A stretch of DNA of 64,000 nucleotides. It comes from Clostridia bacterium. Lineage in GTDB: Bacteria; Bacillota; Clostridia; Lachnospirales; Anaerotignaceae. The notes under the pieces were generated by a model. It was not told the DNA's origin. It made no database searches and saw nothing but the letters and a program-made list of their open reading frames with translations. The DNA lies in contig JALCQR010000002.1 in the NCBI GenBank assembly GCA_022651385.1, forward strand, positions 186,001 to 250,000, given 5' to 3'. Every line of letters begins with the position of its first letter. The stretch's first letter is position 1. Shown here one piece after another: positions 45,137 through 54,130 of this stretch. Made by a program: the position numbers and the translations under genes.

Positions 45137-45165
45137 AGTATACCCTACATATTAGACGATGTTAA
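45137..45165 (-). promoter_or_regulatory. Promoter of exporter module 1, with an overlapping inverted repeat
   Basis: On the minus strand TTAACA (45165-45160), 17 bases, TATACT (45142-45137). The inverted repeat ACTTAA/TTAAGT (45123-45139) overlaps the -10 and start region. Confidence 0.55.
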
Positions 45166-45416
45166 ATTAAGAATTCTTACAAATAAATGAAAATTAAATT
45201 TGCATATAAAAATTTCTTCTAAAGCCATAATTTTCGGCACAGTGACCAAATTATCCCATTTAAAAGTAAAGCACCTATGAAAAAGTATTATCACTCAAAT
45301 CATTTTTGCATTACTTTTAAACATAGGTTACATAAAATGTCTCTATTTTTATCAATTTTTGTTTCAGGCATATGACCATTATTTAAAAATTTGGCGTGTT
45401 CACCTCACATATTGCG

Positions 45417-45445
45417 TTGAATTTTGGCATAATTAGGGTTATAAT
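45417..45445 (+). promoter_or_regulatory. Rightward promoter far upstream of the radical SAM gene
   Basis: TTGAAT (45417-45422), 17 bases, TATAAT (45440-45445). The next credible start codon is 628 bases downstream. Confidence 0.6.
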
Positions 45446-46072
45446 ATGTTTAATAAAAATTATATGGCTATAGCTTTTAGGCTTTTATGTATCACTTATG
45501 ATTTTGCAATTTTAATGCTGGTTCTATGGTATTACGCATTATATATGCTACATATGTATTATAAGGGAGCTTGTAAAAGCTTGAAGCCTATAAAAAAATG
45601 AAATGTTTTTATTTCTATTATGTAATACATGCTCAAAAGATAATTGTTGGGAACTTAAAGAGAATCACTATTTATTTAAAATTAGTGAAAAACTTATTTT
45701 TAATTCACAGTAGCTTCCACCCTCTCTGCTTGTGTATGAATTTGTTTAATCAATACATACTCTTTATGTGTGACTTTATTTTTCTTTTGACTTAAAATTA
45801 CGTTGGCTCATGCGTCAAACCAAGGGCTCTTTCGGTTAGTTCGGCAAATAATCTTGGATACAGGCTTAGTTTTAAGTTTTATAAAACAGTTGCCGTTCGT
45901 TCTTTTATAAGTAGGTTAAACAAATTGCTTTTTGTTTTTCCAAAACGAAATTCGCTATGTATAACATATATATTGCTGAATTGACATTCAATGTTACAAT
46001 TTGCAACATTGGAATTATATCATAAAAGGCCGAAAATTGAAATAAAAACACAACAAGGAGGTTTTGTTAATT

Positions 46073-47479
46073 ATGATCCATTCAGCAGTACACAAAATCG
46101 AAAGAAAGGCGTTTGAAGTTGCCATAGATGCGGCCATTAAATATACAAATCATGACCGTGCCAAAGCACTTACTCAAATTGTCGATCTTACAGAGAAAAA
46201 GCTCGGTGATGTTTGGCCGCCTGTGGCTTATGAATCACTTAGAGGTGTATTTAAAGACCCTAACAGTAAATATATGAAATATGCTAACCATCTTCTTGAC
46301 AATACCGATCCTAAACTTTTAAAAATGGCCCTTTTAAATCTTGGATATGAGGCCGGTTTCCGTGGTTTTCATTTAACTCAGGAAAATGCAAAAAAGTACG
46401 GCTGCAATATTCCTTGGGTAATATTATTTGATCCAACAAGTGCCTGCAACCTTCACTGTACAGGATGTTGGGCAGCAGAATACGGCAATAAACTTAATTT
46501 AAGCTTTGATGAAATGGACAGTTTAATAACTCAGGGCGAGGAACTCGGCGTACATGCTTATGTTCTTACAGGCGGTGAACCTCTTGTAAGAAAAGATGAC
46601 GTAATACGTTTATGCGAAAAACATAATACAAGTGCTTTTCATTGCTTTACCAACGGCACCTTAATTGATGATAAATTCTGCGAAGACATGCTTCGTGTAG
46701 GCAACTTTGTTCCGTCAATAAGCATTGAAGGATTTAAAGAAGAAAATGACTCAAGACGAGGCGAAGGAACATTTGATAAAGTTATGCATGCTATGGACCT
46801 TCTTAAAAAGCATAAGCTTCTTTTCGGGACATCTATATGCTATACAAGCAAAAACTACAAAACAGTTACATCCGATGAATTTCTTGATATGATAATTGAC
46901 AAAGGTGTTTCATATACATGGTACTTCCACTATATGCCGGTTGGAAATGACGCTTCTACCGACCTTTTGCTTACACCTGAGCAAAGAGAATATATGTATC
47001 ATCGTGTACGTGAAATAAGAGGCTTTGAAGGCGGAAAACCTATATTTGCAATTGATTTCCAAAATGACGGTGAATTTGTACACGGCTGTATCGCCGGAGG
47101 CAAGTACTATTGCCATATTAATCCTAACGGCGATGTTGAGCCCTGCGTATTTATACATTATTCAAACGCAAACATACATGATATGTCACTTATTGACTGT
47201 CTTCGCCAGCCGCTTTTCAAAGCATATCAGGAAGGTCAGCCGTTTAACGACAATATGCTTCAGCCATGCCCTATGCTTGAAAATCCTGAAAGGTTACAGG
47301 AGCTTGTAAACAAGGTAGGCGCCAAATCAACAGACCTTACGTCTTTTGAAAGCTGCGAGCATCTTTGCGGAAAATGTACAAAGTATGCAGATGATTGGGC
47401 TCCGGTAGCTGATAAGCTGTGGACTGAATCAAGAAAAGAAAAAGAAGAAGAAAAAAAACAGGCAGAAGCTGAAAAATAA
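46073..47479 (+). CDS. Radical SAM protein with SPASM-like C-terminal cysteines
   Basis: A 468-residue protein. After a helical N-terminal region of about 110 residues comes the radical SAM core with CNLHCTGC (Cys125, 129, 132), which binds the SAM-cleaving [4Fe-4S] cluster, and VLTGGEPLV. The C-terminal part has further Cys (HGCIAGGKYYC, EPCVF, CEHLCGKC) suited to auxiliary clusters. A Lys/Glu-rich tail ends the protein. The family (COG0535) includes peptide and cofactor modifiers; no precursor peptide gene was found nearby, so the substrate is unknown. ATG 46073 is chosen, 11 bases after AAGGAGG. Confidence 0.85.
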   Translation: MIHSAVHKIERKAFEVAIDAAIKYTNHDRAKALTQIVDLTEKKLGDVWPPVAYESLRGVFKDPNSKYMKYANHLLDNTDPKLLKMALLNLGYEAGFRGFHLTQENAKKYGCNIPWVILFDPTSACNLHCTGCWAAEYGNKLNLSFDEMDSLITQGEELGVHAYVLTGGEPLVRKDDVIRLCEKHNTSAFHCFTNGTLIDDKFCEDMLRVGNFVPSISIEGFKEENDSRRGEGTFDKVMHAMDLLKKHKLLFGTSICYTSKNYKTVTSDEFLDMIIDKGVSYTWYFHYMPVGNDASTDLLLTPEQREYMYHRVREIRGFEGGKPIFAIDFQNDGEFVHGCIAGGKYYCHINPNGDVEPCVFIHYSNANIHDMSLIDCLRQPLFKAYQEGQPFNDNMLQPCPMLENPERLQELVNKVGAKSTDLTSFESCEHLCGKCTKYADDWAPVADKLWTESRKEKEEEKKQAEAEK

Positions 47480-47496
47480 CATTTATTTTTATAAAT

Positions 47497-47530
47497 AAAA
47501 AATCCCTATGCTTTTTTAAATGGGGTTTTT
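47497..47530 (+). terminator. Terminator of the radical SAM gene
   Basis: AAAAATCCC/GGGGTTTTT pairing with a 15-base loop, followed by more T. Confidence 0.65.
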
Positions 47531-47637
47531 TTATTTATTAAAATTCCATGGAAAAATATCACTTTTCTTATTTGCTGTTTTAAACATAACATTATTGGTA
47601 TAATAAATTCAAAACAGTATTAAAAAGAGGGATATAA

Positions 47638-47844
47638 ATGAAAAAATACATGTTGTTTGCTTTGGGTATATTGTCATTTATAGTAGGAACCGTTGGCCTG
47701 CTTATACCGATTTTTCCAACAGTCCCTTTTTATCTTATAACAATATATTGTTTATCAAAAAGCAGTGAACGTTTTAAAAATTGGATTGAAAAACAAAGAT
47801 TTTATAAAAAATATTTAGAAAAGTTTATAAAAAACAAAATATAA
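47638..47844 (+). CDS. DUF454 (YbaN-like) inner membrane protein, short version
   Basis: A 68-residue protein with a ribosome site GAGGGA. It matches the first half of the YbaN family: two helices separated by GLLIPIFPTVPFYLIT, then SSERFKNWIEKQRFYKKYLE. Typical members are about 115-130 residues with two more helices; here the frame stops after FIKNKI. It may be a truncated but expressed form or a decaying gene. Function of the family is unknown. Confidence 0.65.
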   Translation: MKKYMLFALGILSFIVGTVGLLIPIFPTVPFYLITIYCLSKSSERFKNWIEKQRFYKKYLEKFIKNKI

Positions 47845-47904
47845 GTATATTTTGTTTTTTGATAGATAAACATCTTTTTTACTCCTTTATATATTTTAAC
47901 ACAT

Positions 47905-47936
47905 AAAAAGCCGATATTTTTAAATACCGGCTTTTT
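47905..47936 (-). terminator. Terminator of the ACAD-fprA operon
   Basis: AAAAAGCCGaTATT/AATAcCGGCTTTTT stem with one mismatch, 24 bases after the fprA stop, T run on the minus strand. Confidence 0.8.
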
Positions 47937-47959
47937 ATCACTTTATACTTAATGTTATT

Positions 47960-49174
47960 TTATTTTGTCAAATCAAGTTCCATTGATTCTTTTATTCTGC
48001 CTGCAAGAGCGTCAACGTCATTAAGTGCACTTTCATTTAGCGCCGACGCCATTGTAACCTGCTCATCAAGAACCGTCATCTGCTTCATATCATCAAGGAA
48101 CTTTCTCATTAACGTACCGGAAGTACATGCCCATGAACCGTTTTCTATTATTCCCACAGCACGTTTCTGAACATTAAGGGCTTTCATGTCATTTAGAAAA
48201 TCAAGCATTGGCGGATATATTCCCAAATTATATGTTACTGATGCCAAAACGATATTGCTGTACTTAAACGTGTCTGAAATAAGATACGACACATCCGTGT
48301 TTGACACATCATGAAGCACCGTATTTGTTACACCGATTTCAGCAAGCTTTGCTGCCAATATTTGTGCCGCCGACTCCGTGTCACCGTACATTGACGCATA
48401 TGCAATCATTACGCCTTTTTCCTCAGGTGTATATGAACTCCATTTGTCATATTTGTCAAGAAAATATGCTAAATTGCTTCTCCAAACCGGACCATGAAGA
48501 GGACAAATATATTTTATGTCAAGACCTCCTGCTTTTTTAAGCAAAGACTGCACATGCGGTCCGTATTTTCCGACAATATTTGTATAATATCTTCTTGCGT
48601 CATCAAGCCAGTCACGGTCAAAGTTTACCTCATCATTAAACAATTTTCCGTCAAGGGCACCGAATGTGCCGAATGCGTCTGCTGAAAACAAAACACCGCT
48701 TTTTGCATCAAATGTCACCATAGCTTCAGGCCAATGAACCATAGGTGCCGACACAAATGTAACTGTGTGCTTGCCAAAATTCATCGTGTCGCCCTCTTTT
48801 ACAATCTGAGTTTTTCCGTCAATAGGAAACCCAAACTGATGCATAAAAAGTATGGCTTTTTCTGTGCTTATTATTTTCACATTAGGAAATCTTAAAAGTA
48901 TTTCCTCAATGTTGGCACAGTGGTCAGGCTCCATATGATTTATTACCATATAGTCAAGGTCTCTGCCGTTTAAAACAGCTTTTACATTTTCTATAAACTG
49001 TTTTGAAACAGCCCAGTCTACAGTATCAAACAAAACCGTTTTTTTATCCAAAAGCACGTATGAGTTATACGAAATCCCCCTTGGAATTGGATATATGTTT
49101 TCAAACAAGGAAAGGCGATGGTCGTTTGCGCCTACCCAATAATAATCATCTGTAACTTTTCTGTAGCAGTACAT
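47960..49174 (-). CDS. fprA: Flavodiiron protein (A-type flavoprotein)
   Basis: A 404-residue enzyme reducing O2 to water or NO to N2O in the cytoplasm of anaerobes. The metallo-beta-lactamase domain has the diiron ligands His80, Glu82, Asp84 and His85 (HMEPDH), His147, Asp166 (FSADAFG) and His227 (PLHGPVW). The C-terminal flavodoxin domain starts near residue 250 (IAYASMYGDTESAA binds the FMN phosphate). The usual electron donor is rubredoxin, which is encoded as a domain of the protein immediately upstream. GAGGAGG precedes the ATG, 16 bases after the upstream stop; the two are cotranscribed. Confidence 0.95.
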   Translation of the reverse strand: MYCYRKVTDDYYWVGANDHRLSLFENIYPIPRGISYNSYVLLDKKTVLFDTVDWAVSKQFIENVKAVLNGRDLDYMVINHMEPDHCANIEEILLRFPNVKIISTEKAILFMHQFGFPIDGKTQIVKEGDTMNFGKHTVTFVSAPMVHWPEAMVTFDAKSGVLFSADAFGTFGALDGKLFNDEVNFDRDWLDDARRYYTNIVGKYGPHVQSLLKKAGGLDIKYICPLHGPVWRSNLAYFLDKYDKWSSYTPEEKGVMIAYASMYGDTESAAQILAAKLAEIGVTNTVLHDVSNTDVSYLISDTFKYSNIVLASVTYNLGIYPPMLDFLNDMKALNVQKRAVGIIENGSWACTSGTLMRKFLDDMKQMTVLDEQVTMASALNESALNDVDALAGRIKESMELDLTK

Positions 49175-49190
49175 AATTAAGCCTCCTCTT

Positions 49191-51098
49191 TCATGACTCT
49201 ATAAACTGATCTTTGCCTTCTCCGCATTCCGGGCATACCCAATCTTCAGGAAGATTGTCAAATACTGTAACAGGATATATCTCGTTATCCGGATCTCCGA
49301 TTTCAGGATCATACTCATATCCGCAGCCGTCACATACATAATGTTTAAACCTTGGTGCCTCTTTTACAGGAATAGCGCGTTTTATCTTCTTCATAGGAGG
49401 TGCCGGTTTTTTAGGCCCGTTATCAAGAGCAGCAGTAAGGACAGGCAATACATCTTTTAAATCGCCTACTATTCCGTAATCGGCATTTTTAAATATTTTG
49501 GCATTAGGATTGTTATTTATAGCAACTATAGTCGAAGCTTCTTTAATGCCTTTAAGATGCTGAATTGCTCCCGATATACCGCAGGCAATATACAAATTCC
49601 CTCTGAATTTCTGGCCTGACATTCCAACATATCTGTTTAAAGGAACATATTTAAGAGTTTCTGCCACAGGTCTTGATGAGCCAACTGCCGCACCGACAGC
49701 CTTCGCAAGGTCTTCTATAAGCTTCATATTTTCTTTTGAGCCTATGCCTTTTCCGGCGCTTACAACTCTTTCTGCATCAATTATAGGAGTATTTATATCA
49801 ATTCCCACACTAAAGTCATATCCGTCGCCTTTAAGTGCCTCAACAAGTTTATTTACTCTTTCTTCAATCGTACCGTCTTTGTCTTTAAGTATCATTTTCT
49901 TTCTGACACCTGTTATAGGCATATGTGAACGCTTTACGGTGGCTTCATTCTTAGGCATTTTTCCTATAATATGCGACGCTATTACTACACGCTGTATCTC
50001 GTTTGTGCCTTCGTAAATAGTACATATCTTTGCGTCTCTGTAGGCTCTTTCTATTTCCATGCCTTTAAGATATCCGTTTCCGCCGAATATCTGAAGTGCG
50101 TCATTAACTATCTCAAGACATACATCAGACGTATACTGCTTTGCCATTGCGGCTTCACAGCTGTAATTCTCATGATTATCCTTAAGCTCTGCGGCACTGT
50201 ATACAAGAAATCTTGCAGCTCTTAATTTTGTAGCCATATCAGCAAGCTTAAAAGCTATTATCTGCTGCTGGCATATAGGTTTTCCAAACTGTATCCTCTC
50301 TTTTGAGTATTCAAGAGCCTGTTCATAAGCTCCCTGAGCAATGCCCAAAGCCTGTGACGCTATGCCAATTCTTCCTCCGTCGAGAGTTGACATTGCAATT
50401 TTAAAGCCCTCTCCTTCTTTTCCGAGAAGATTTTCTTTAGGTACTTTTACATCATTAAAAATAAGCTCACTTGTCTGGGATGAACGTATACCCATTTTGT
50501 CATAATGGTCACCGAATGTAAATCCGTCCCATCCGTTTTCAACTATAAAAGCACTTATTCCTTTTGTGCCTATATCCGGAGTAGTAACGGCAAAGATAAT
50601 ATATGTATCGGCTTTTCCGCCGTTTGTTATAAAAATCTTTCCGCCGTTTAAAATATAGTGGTCGCCTTCTAAAACGGCTGTCGTTTCCGTTCCGCCGGCA
50701 TCGCTTCCAGCATTTGGCTCAGTAAGACCAAAAGCGCCCAATTTTTCTCCTGCTGCAAGAGGTTTCAAATATTTTTCTTTCTGTTTCTCATTTCCGTATT
50801 TAAGTATAGGCCAAGTTCCGAGGGATGTATGAGCTGAAAGTATAACGCCTGTGCCGCCGTCAATTCTTGAAAGCTCCTCCACAGCTATGGCATAGCTCAA
50901 AGTGTCAAGCCCTGCTCCGCCGTATTTTTTATCATACGGAATACCCATTAATCCAAGTTTTTTCATTTTTGCCATTATCTCATCAGGAAACTTGTTTTCC
51001 TGATCAAGCATAAAAGCAATAGGTTTAACCTCACTTTCAGCAAATTCTCGTACTTTTAATCGAAAATCTTCTTGTGCCGGTGTTAACTTATACATCAT
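49191..51098 (-). CDS. Acyl-CoA dehydrogenase / EtfA FAD domain / rubredoxin triple fusion
   Basis: A 635-residue protein of three parts. Residues 1-380 are an acyl-CoA dehydrogenase closest to butyryl-CoA type ([13 protein letters not shown]; catalytic Glu363 in YEGTNEIQR). Residues about 444-552 match the FAD-binding C-terminal domain of EtfA ([30 protein letters not shown] in two motifs, [11 protein letters not shown]), without the EtfA N-terminal domain that pairs with EtfB. Residues 585-632 are a rubredoxin with Cys589, 592, 622 and 625. This gives a chain of FAD, FAD and Fe inside one polypeptide, whose natural acceptor is the flavodiiron protein encoded next. GGGAGG ribosome site; Rrf2 gene upstream. 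Confidence 0.93.
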   Translation of the reverse strand: MMYKLTPAQEDFRLKVREFAESEVKPIAFMLDQENKFPDEIMAKMKKLGLMGIPYDKKYGGAGLDTLSYAIAVEELSRIDGGTGVILSAHTSLGTWPILKYGNEKQKEKYLKPLAAGEKLGAFGLTEPNAGSDAGGTETTAVLEGDHYILNGGKIFITNGGKADTYIIFAVTTPDIGTKGISAFIVENGWDGFTFGDHYDKMGIRSSQTSELIFNDVKVPKENLLGKEGEGFKIAMSTLDGGRIGIASQALGIAQGAYEQALEYSKERIQFGKPICQQQIIAFKLADMATKLRAARFLVYSAAELKDNHENYSCEAAMAKQYTSDVCLEIVNDALQIFGGNGYLKGMEIERAYRDAKICTIYEGTNEIQRVVIASHIIGKMPKNEATVKRSHMPITGVRKKMILKDKDGTIEERVNKLVEALKGDGYDFSVGIDINTPIIDAERVVSAGKGIGSKENMKLIEDLAKAVGAAVGSSRPVAETLKYVPLNRYVGMSGQKFRGNLYIACGISGAIQHLKGIKEASTIVAINNNPNAKIFKNADYGIVGDLKDVLPVLTAALDNGPKKPAPPMKKIKRAIPVKEAPRFKHYVCDGCGYEYDPEIGDPDNEIYPVTVFDNLPEDWVCPECGEGKDQFIES

Positions 51099-51114
51099 AC
51101 TAAATTCCTCCCTT

Positions 51115-51513
51115 TTACTTTAATTTTAAAACTTCACTCAGACTTTTCCTTTTTAACTCGTCTGTAAGGACCTGCTGTACTCTCTTTAATTCGTTATGTA
51201 CAGTACACAATTTATCTTCTCTGGTGCATACATATCCTTCACGCATGCACTCGTTAATGACAAAATCATTGTCAACAGAGCTTATAATATCAAATAAGTT
51301 AAGCTCATCGCATTTCTTAGCCAATCTATAGCCGCCGTTTGGCCCTCTTATTATCTCAACAATACCACTTTTTGACAATTTTTTAAATATCTTATACGCA
51401 AATGAAGTCGGAACAGCTTCAGTTTTTTCCACATAAGAAGCAGAATGTATATTCATATCACTTAAGGCTCTTACTACCCTTATAGCGTAGTCGATTTCTC
51501 TGGTTATAAGCAT
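51115..51513 (-). CDS. Rrf2-family regulator with three cysteines
   Basis: A 132-residue winged-helix regulator: [18 protein letters not shown] at the N-terminus, recognition region [20 protein letters not shown], wing [11 protein letters not shown]. Cys89, Cys96 and Cys103 (C-x6-C-x6-C) match the Fe-S binding pattern of IscR/NsrR-type members, so it probably senses O2, NO or cluster status. It starts an operon with the fusion dehydrogenase and the flavodiiron protein. A 25-bp palindrome of Rrf2/IscR type covers its own promoter (51533-51557), which points to autorepression and control of the whole operon. Confidence 0.92.
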   Translation of the reverse strand: MLITREIDYAIRVVRALSDMNIHSASYVEKTEAVPTSFAYKIFKKLSKSGIVEIIRGPNGGYRLAKKCDELNLFDIISSVDNDFVINECMREGYVCTREDKLCTVHNELKRVQQVLTDELKRKSLSEVLKLK

Positions 51514-51532
51514 ATCCTCATCTCTTTTCCCT

Positions 51533-51581
51533 ATACTTGACTAATTTAGTCCAGTATAACAGTAACATCTAAAAAAGGCAA
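51533..51581 (-). promoter_or_regulatory. Rrf2 operator overlapping the promoter of the rrf2-ACAD-fprA operon
   Basis: Promoter on the minus strand: TTGCCT (51581-51576), 17 bases, TATACT (51558-51553). The palindrome 51533-51557 reads ATACTTGACTA, three bases, TAGTCCAGTAT: 11-bp arms with one mismatch, the layout known for IscR-type Rrf2 sites. It covers five of the six -10 bases. Confidence 0.75.
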
Positions 51582-51657
51582 TAGTTAGGTGAAATATTTT
51601 TTATTTATAGCATATTTAATAAAATCCAAACTACATTTTTAGTGAAATTAACAAAAA

Positions 51658-51682
51658 AATACCGTCAAGTATATGACGGTAT
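51658..51682 (-). terminator. Terminator of galE
   Basis: ATACCGTCA/TGACGGTAT stem with a six-base loop; T run on the minus strand. Confidence 0.85.
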
Positions 51683-51710
51683 CTAAAATTTATTATTTGG
51701 AATTAGATTT

Positions 51711-52715
51711 TTAATTGCCATGTTGTTTTTTTATAAAGTTCCAGCTGTCACGGCACATTTTTTCTATATCATACTTAGCATGCCAGTCAAGAACTTTTTC
51801 TGCTTTTCGTATATCTGCATAGCACATGCCCACATCTCCGGCACGTCTTCCTATAATTTTATACTTAATTTTTTTACCGCTTGCCTTTTCATATGCTTTT
51901 ACTATCTCAAATACGCTTGTACCTTTCCCGCTTCCCAAATTAAATACCTCGGCGCCTTTATGCTTAAAACCGTAATCCATAGCCTTTATGTGACCTTTTG
52001 CAAGGTCCACAACATGTATATAATCTCTCACTCCCGTACCATCCGGGGTATCATAATCATTTCCGAATATATTAAGATACGGCAAATCGCCCAAAGCAAC
52101 ATGGTTTATATATGGTATAAGATTATTTGGAATGCCTTTTGGATTTTCACCTAAAAGGCCGCTTTCATGGGCACCGATTGGATTAAAATACCTCAAAATT
52201 ACAGCGCTCCACTCTAAGTCGGCTTTACACAAATCCGTCAAAATTTTTTCAATCATAATTTTACTCTGGCCATATGGATTTATTGCTGAAAGTGGCATAG
52301 TTTCTTCAAAAGGCACTTTATTATTAAGTCCATAAACCGTTGCCGATGATGAAAATATTATATTTTTGCAGCTGTTTTTGTTCATCGCTTTTAATACGTT
52401 TATTGTTCCCGAAACGTTGTTTTCATAATATTCCAAAGGCTTTTCAACCGATTCACCAACAGCTTTAAGCCCCGCAAAGTGGATTACGGAATCAATTGTA
52501 TTTTCTTTAAATATACCATCGACACCATTAAAATCACGCATATCCGCATTGTAAAATTTAAAATTCTTACCTATAATTTTTTGTATTACTTCAATATTTT
52601 TTTCATCGGAATTAGAACAGTTGTCCATTATTATAAAATCATATCCTGCTTCTGCAAGTTCAACGCATGTATGGCTCCCTATAAATCCGTTTCCGCCGGT
52701 TACAAGTATGCTCAA
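51711..52715 (-). CDS. galE: UDP-glucose 4-epimerase
   Basis: A 334-residue extended short-chain dehydrogenase interconverting UDP-glucose and UDP-galactose. NAD motif TGGNGFIGSH (residues 6-15), DNCSNS, the catalytic triad with YGQSK (Tyr, Lys) and FSSSATVYG, RYFNPIGAHESG and YIHVVDLAKGH are diagnostic. Monocistronic; supplies UDP-galactose for cell-surface glycans. Ribosome site AGGAGG. Confidence 0.96.
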   Translation of the reverse strand: MSILVTGGNGFIGSHTCVELAEAGYDFIIMDNCSNSDEKNIEVIQKIIGKNFKFYNADMRDFNGVDGIFKENTIDSVIHFAGLKAVGESVEKPLEYYENNVSGTINVLKAMNKNSCKNIIFSSSATVYGLNNKVPFEETMPLSAINPYGQSKIMIEKILTDLCKADLEWSAVILRYFNPIGAHESGLLGENPKGIPNNLIPYINHVALGDLPYLNIFGNDYDTPDGTGVRDYIHVVDLAKGHIKAMDYGFKHKGAEVFNLGSGKGTSVFEIVKAYEKASGKKIKYKIIGRRAGDVGMCYADIRKAEKVLDWHAKYDIEKMCRDSWNFIKKQHGN

Positions 52716-52873
52716 TTTTTTATCCTCCTGCCAAACAACAATTCAATTTTTTCAATTTATAACTATAATATCATACTTTAAAAAACAAGTAAATTGAAAG
52801 CAGCCGCAAAAAATCCTTTTTGCATAAACTTTGCTTAATATAAAAATGTCTTTAAAATACTATTATATTAAAA

Positions 52874-52900
52874 ACAGCCGTTGACCGGACGGCTGCTTTT
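52874..52900 (-). terminator. Terminator of the EamA transporter gene
   Basis: CAGCCGT/ACGGCTG stem with a seven-base loop between A and T runs. Confidence 0.8.
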
Positions 52901-52924
52901 TTAGGGAAATTATAATATATAGCA

Positions 52925-53839
52925 TCAGTTTAAAAGACTGCTTTTATCTTTTTTTGCTTTTAAACTGACAATATCTTTATTGCCAAAAATCTCAGTTATA
53001 AGTACCGCCACAAAAATAAAAGTAAATCCAACAGCTGTGCTCACTGTTATTGCTTCCTTAAAGAAAATCACCGAGAAAACTATGCTGAATAAAGACTCAA
53101 GGCTCATTATCATAGAAGATTCTTCAGAACACACATACTCCAGTCCAATATTTTCAAAAAGTATACAAATCGCCGTACATGCTATGCCAAGATATAAAAC
53201 CGCTGAAATCGAAGTCGCATTCCATATAGCTTTTGACGGTTCTTTTAAAATCAAAGCAGCTATCCATGAAAATACAGCACAGACCAAAAATTGAAGCATA
53301 GTCATAAGAATCGGGTCTCTTCCGCTGCCGTATTTTGCAATGGATACTATATGAGCGGCAAACAAAAAAGCACTTACAACAGAAAGCACATCACCTTTAT
53401 TTAATTCTCCGCCTCCTGCAAAAAGCGAAATAAGTATGCCCGCAGTACAGATAAAAGCAGCTACAATATGGTTTGTCTTTGGCTTTTGCCGTATTACTGC
53501 CCAAGATATAAAAGGCACTATAACACAATAGGCAGCCGACAGCAAAGCGTTTTTGCCGGGCATATTAAATGCTACACCTATTGTTTGGCTTGAATAAGCA
53601 AGAAAAAGACAAATACCTACTATAAGACCGCTTTTCAAATAATCTTTATCTAAAAGTTTGAGCTTTTTTCTGAAAATTGCTGCTAAAATAACAACAGCTA
53701 TTGAAAATCTTAAAGCTATTATATACATAGGCCCAATACTATCAATAGATGACTTTATCACACAAAGAGAACTACCCCAGATTACAGCTGTCAAAAAAAG
53801 CATTATTTTTGCCATTTTGATTTTTGATTTTGTTTTCAT
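52925..53839 (-). CDS. EamA/DMT-family transporter
   Basis: A 304-residue ten-helix protein built of two EamA repeats (LFLTAVIWGSSLCVIKSSID at the start of the first; VVSAFLFAAHIVSIAKYG in the second). LEYVCSEESSMIMSLESLFS near residue 245 is a typical second-repeat signature. Members export or import amino acids and metabolites; substrate unknown. ATG 53839 is chosen after AGGTGG; the in-frame ATG at 53866 has no site. It is divergent from the AraC-type regulator gene, which may control it. Confidence 0.88.
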   Translation of the reverse strand: MKTKSKIKMAKIMLFLTAVIWGSSLCVIKSSIDSIGPMYIIALRFSIAVVILAAIFRKKLKLLDKDYLKSGLIVGICLFLAYSSQTIGVAFNMPGKNALLSAAYCVIVPFISWAVIRQKPKTNHIVAAFICTAGILISLFAGGGELNKGDVLSVVSAFLFAAHIVSIAKYGSGRDPILMTMLQFLVCAVFSWIAALILKEPSKAIWNATSISAVLYLGIACTAICILFENIGLEYVCSEESSMIMSLESLFSIVFSVIFFKEAITVSTAVGFTFIFVAVLITEIFGNKDIVSLKAKKDKSSLLN

Positions 53840-54130
53840 TTTTACCACCTGTTTTGTTTTCCACAATTACATTTCTTATATTTACATGATATATCTTTAA
53901 ATGCTGTTTCTGCGGACACAAAACAAGTGTTATCTTGTATTTAAACATTAAATACGCTGCATAAAACTGCCAAAACAAACGTTTTATCTATTCAGCTCAG
54001 ACTGTAAAACCACAGTTTAAATACAGCATTTAACTGTGATTTTTTCCAATTTAGCTGCTGCGCTTCCTTGATTAAAATTTATATCAAAAGTATAATTAAG
54101 TAGTAACTATTTTTGTTGAGGGGAAAAAAT
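53840..54130. promoter_or_regulatory. Divergent control region between the EamA and AraC genes, with alternative hairpins
   Basis: ACTGT (54001-54005)/ACAGT (54012-54016) and CACAGTT (54011-54017)/AACTGTG (54032-54038) share bases, so the two hairpins exclude each other. The second is followed by six T, like a terminator. The layout resembles an attenuator in front of the AraC-type gene but could also be a simple terminator. Confidence 0.4.

Larger units (their letters stand above)
45097..46072. other. Long intergenic region upstream of the radical SAM gene
   Basis: About 975 bases with no convincing gene. It holds the promoter of exporter module 1 (45137-45165, minus), a hairpin with ACCTATG/CATAGGT and AAAAGTA/TACTTTT arms (45273-45328), a rightward promoter (45417-45445) and an inverted repeat CAATGTT/AACATTG (45989-46011) just after a TTGACA (45981-45986). 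A 65-codon ORF at 45598-45795 has no ribosome site. The stretch from 45452 to 46072 could be an unusually long leader or a separate RNA. Confidence 0.5.

Noticed and set aside
45598-45795. 65-codon ORF in the long intergenic region
   Set aside because: No ribosome site, and the aromatic-rich translation reflects AT-rich DNA.
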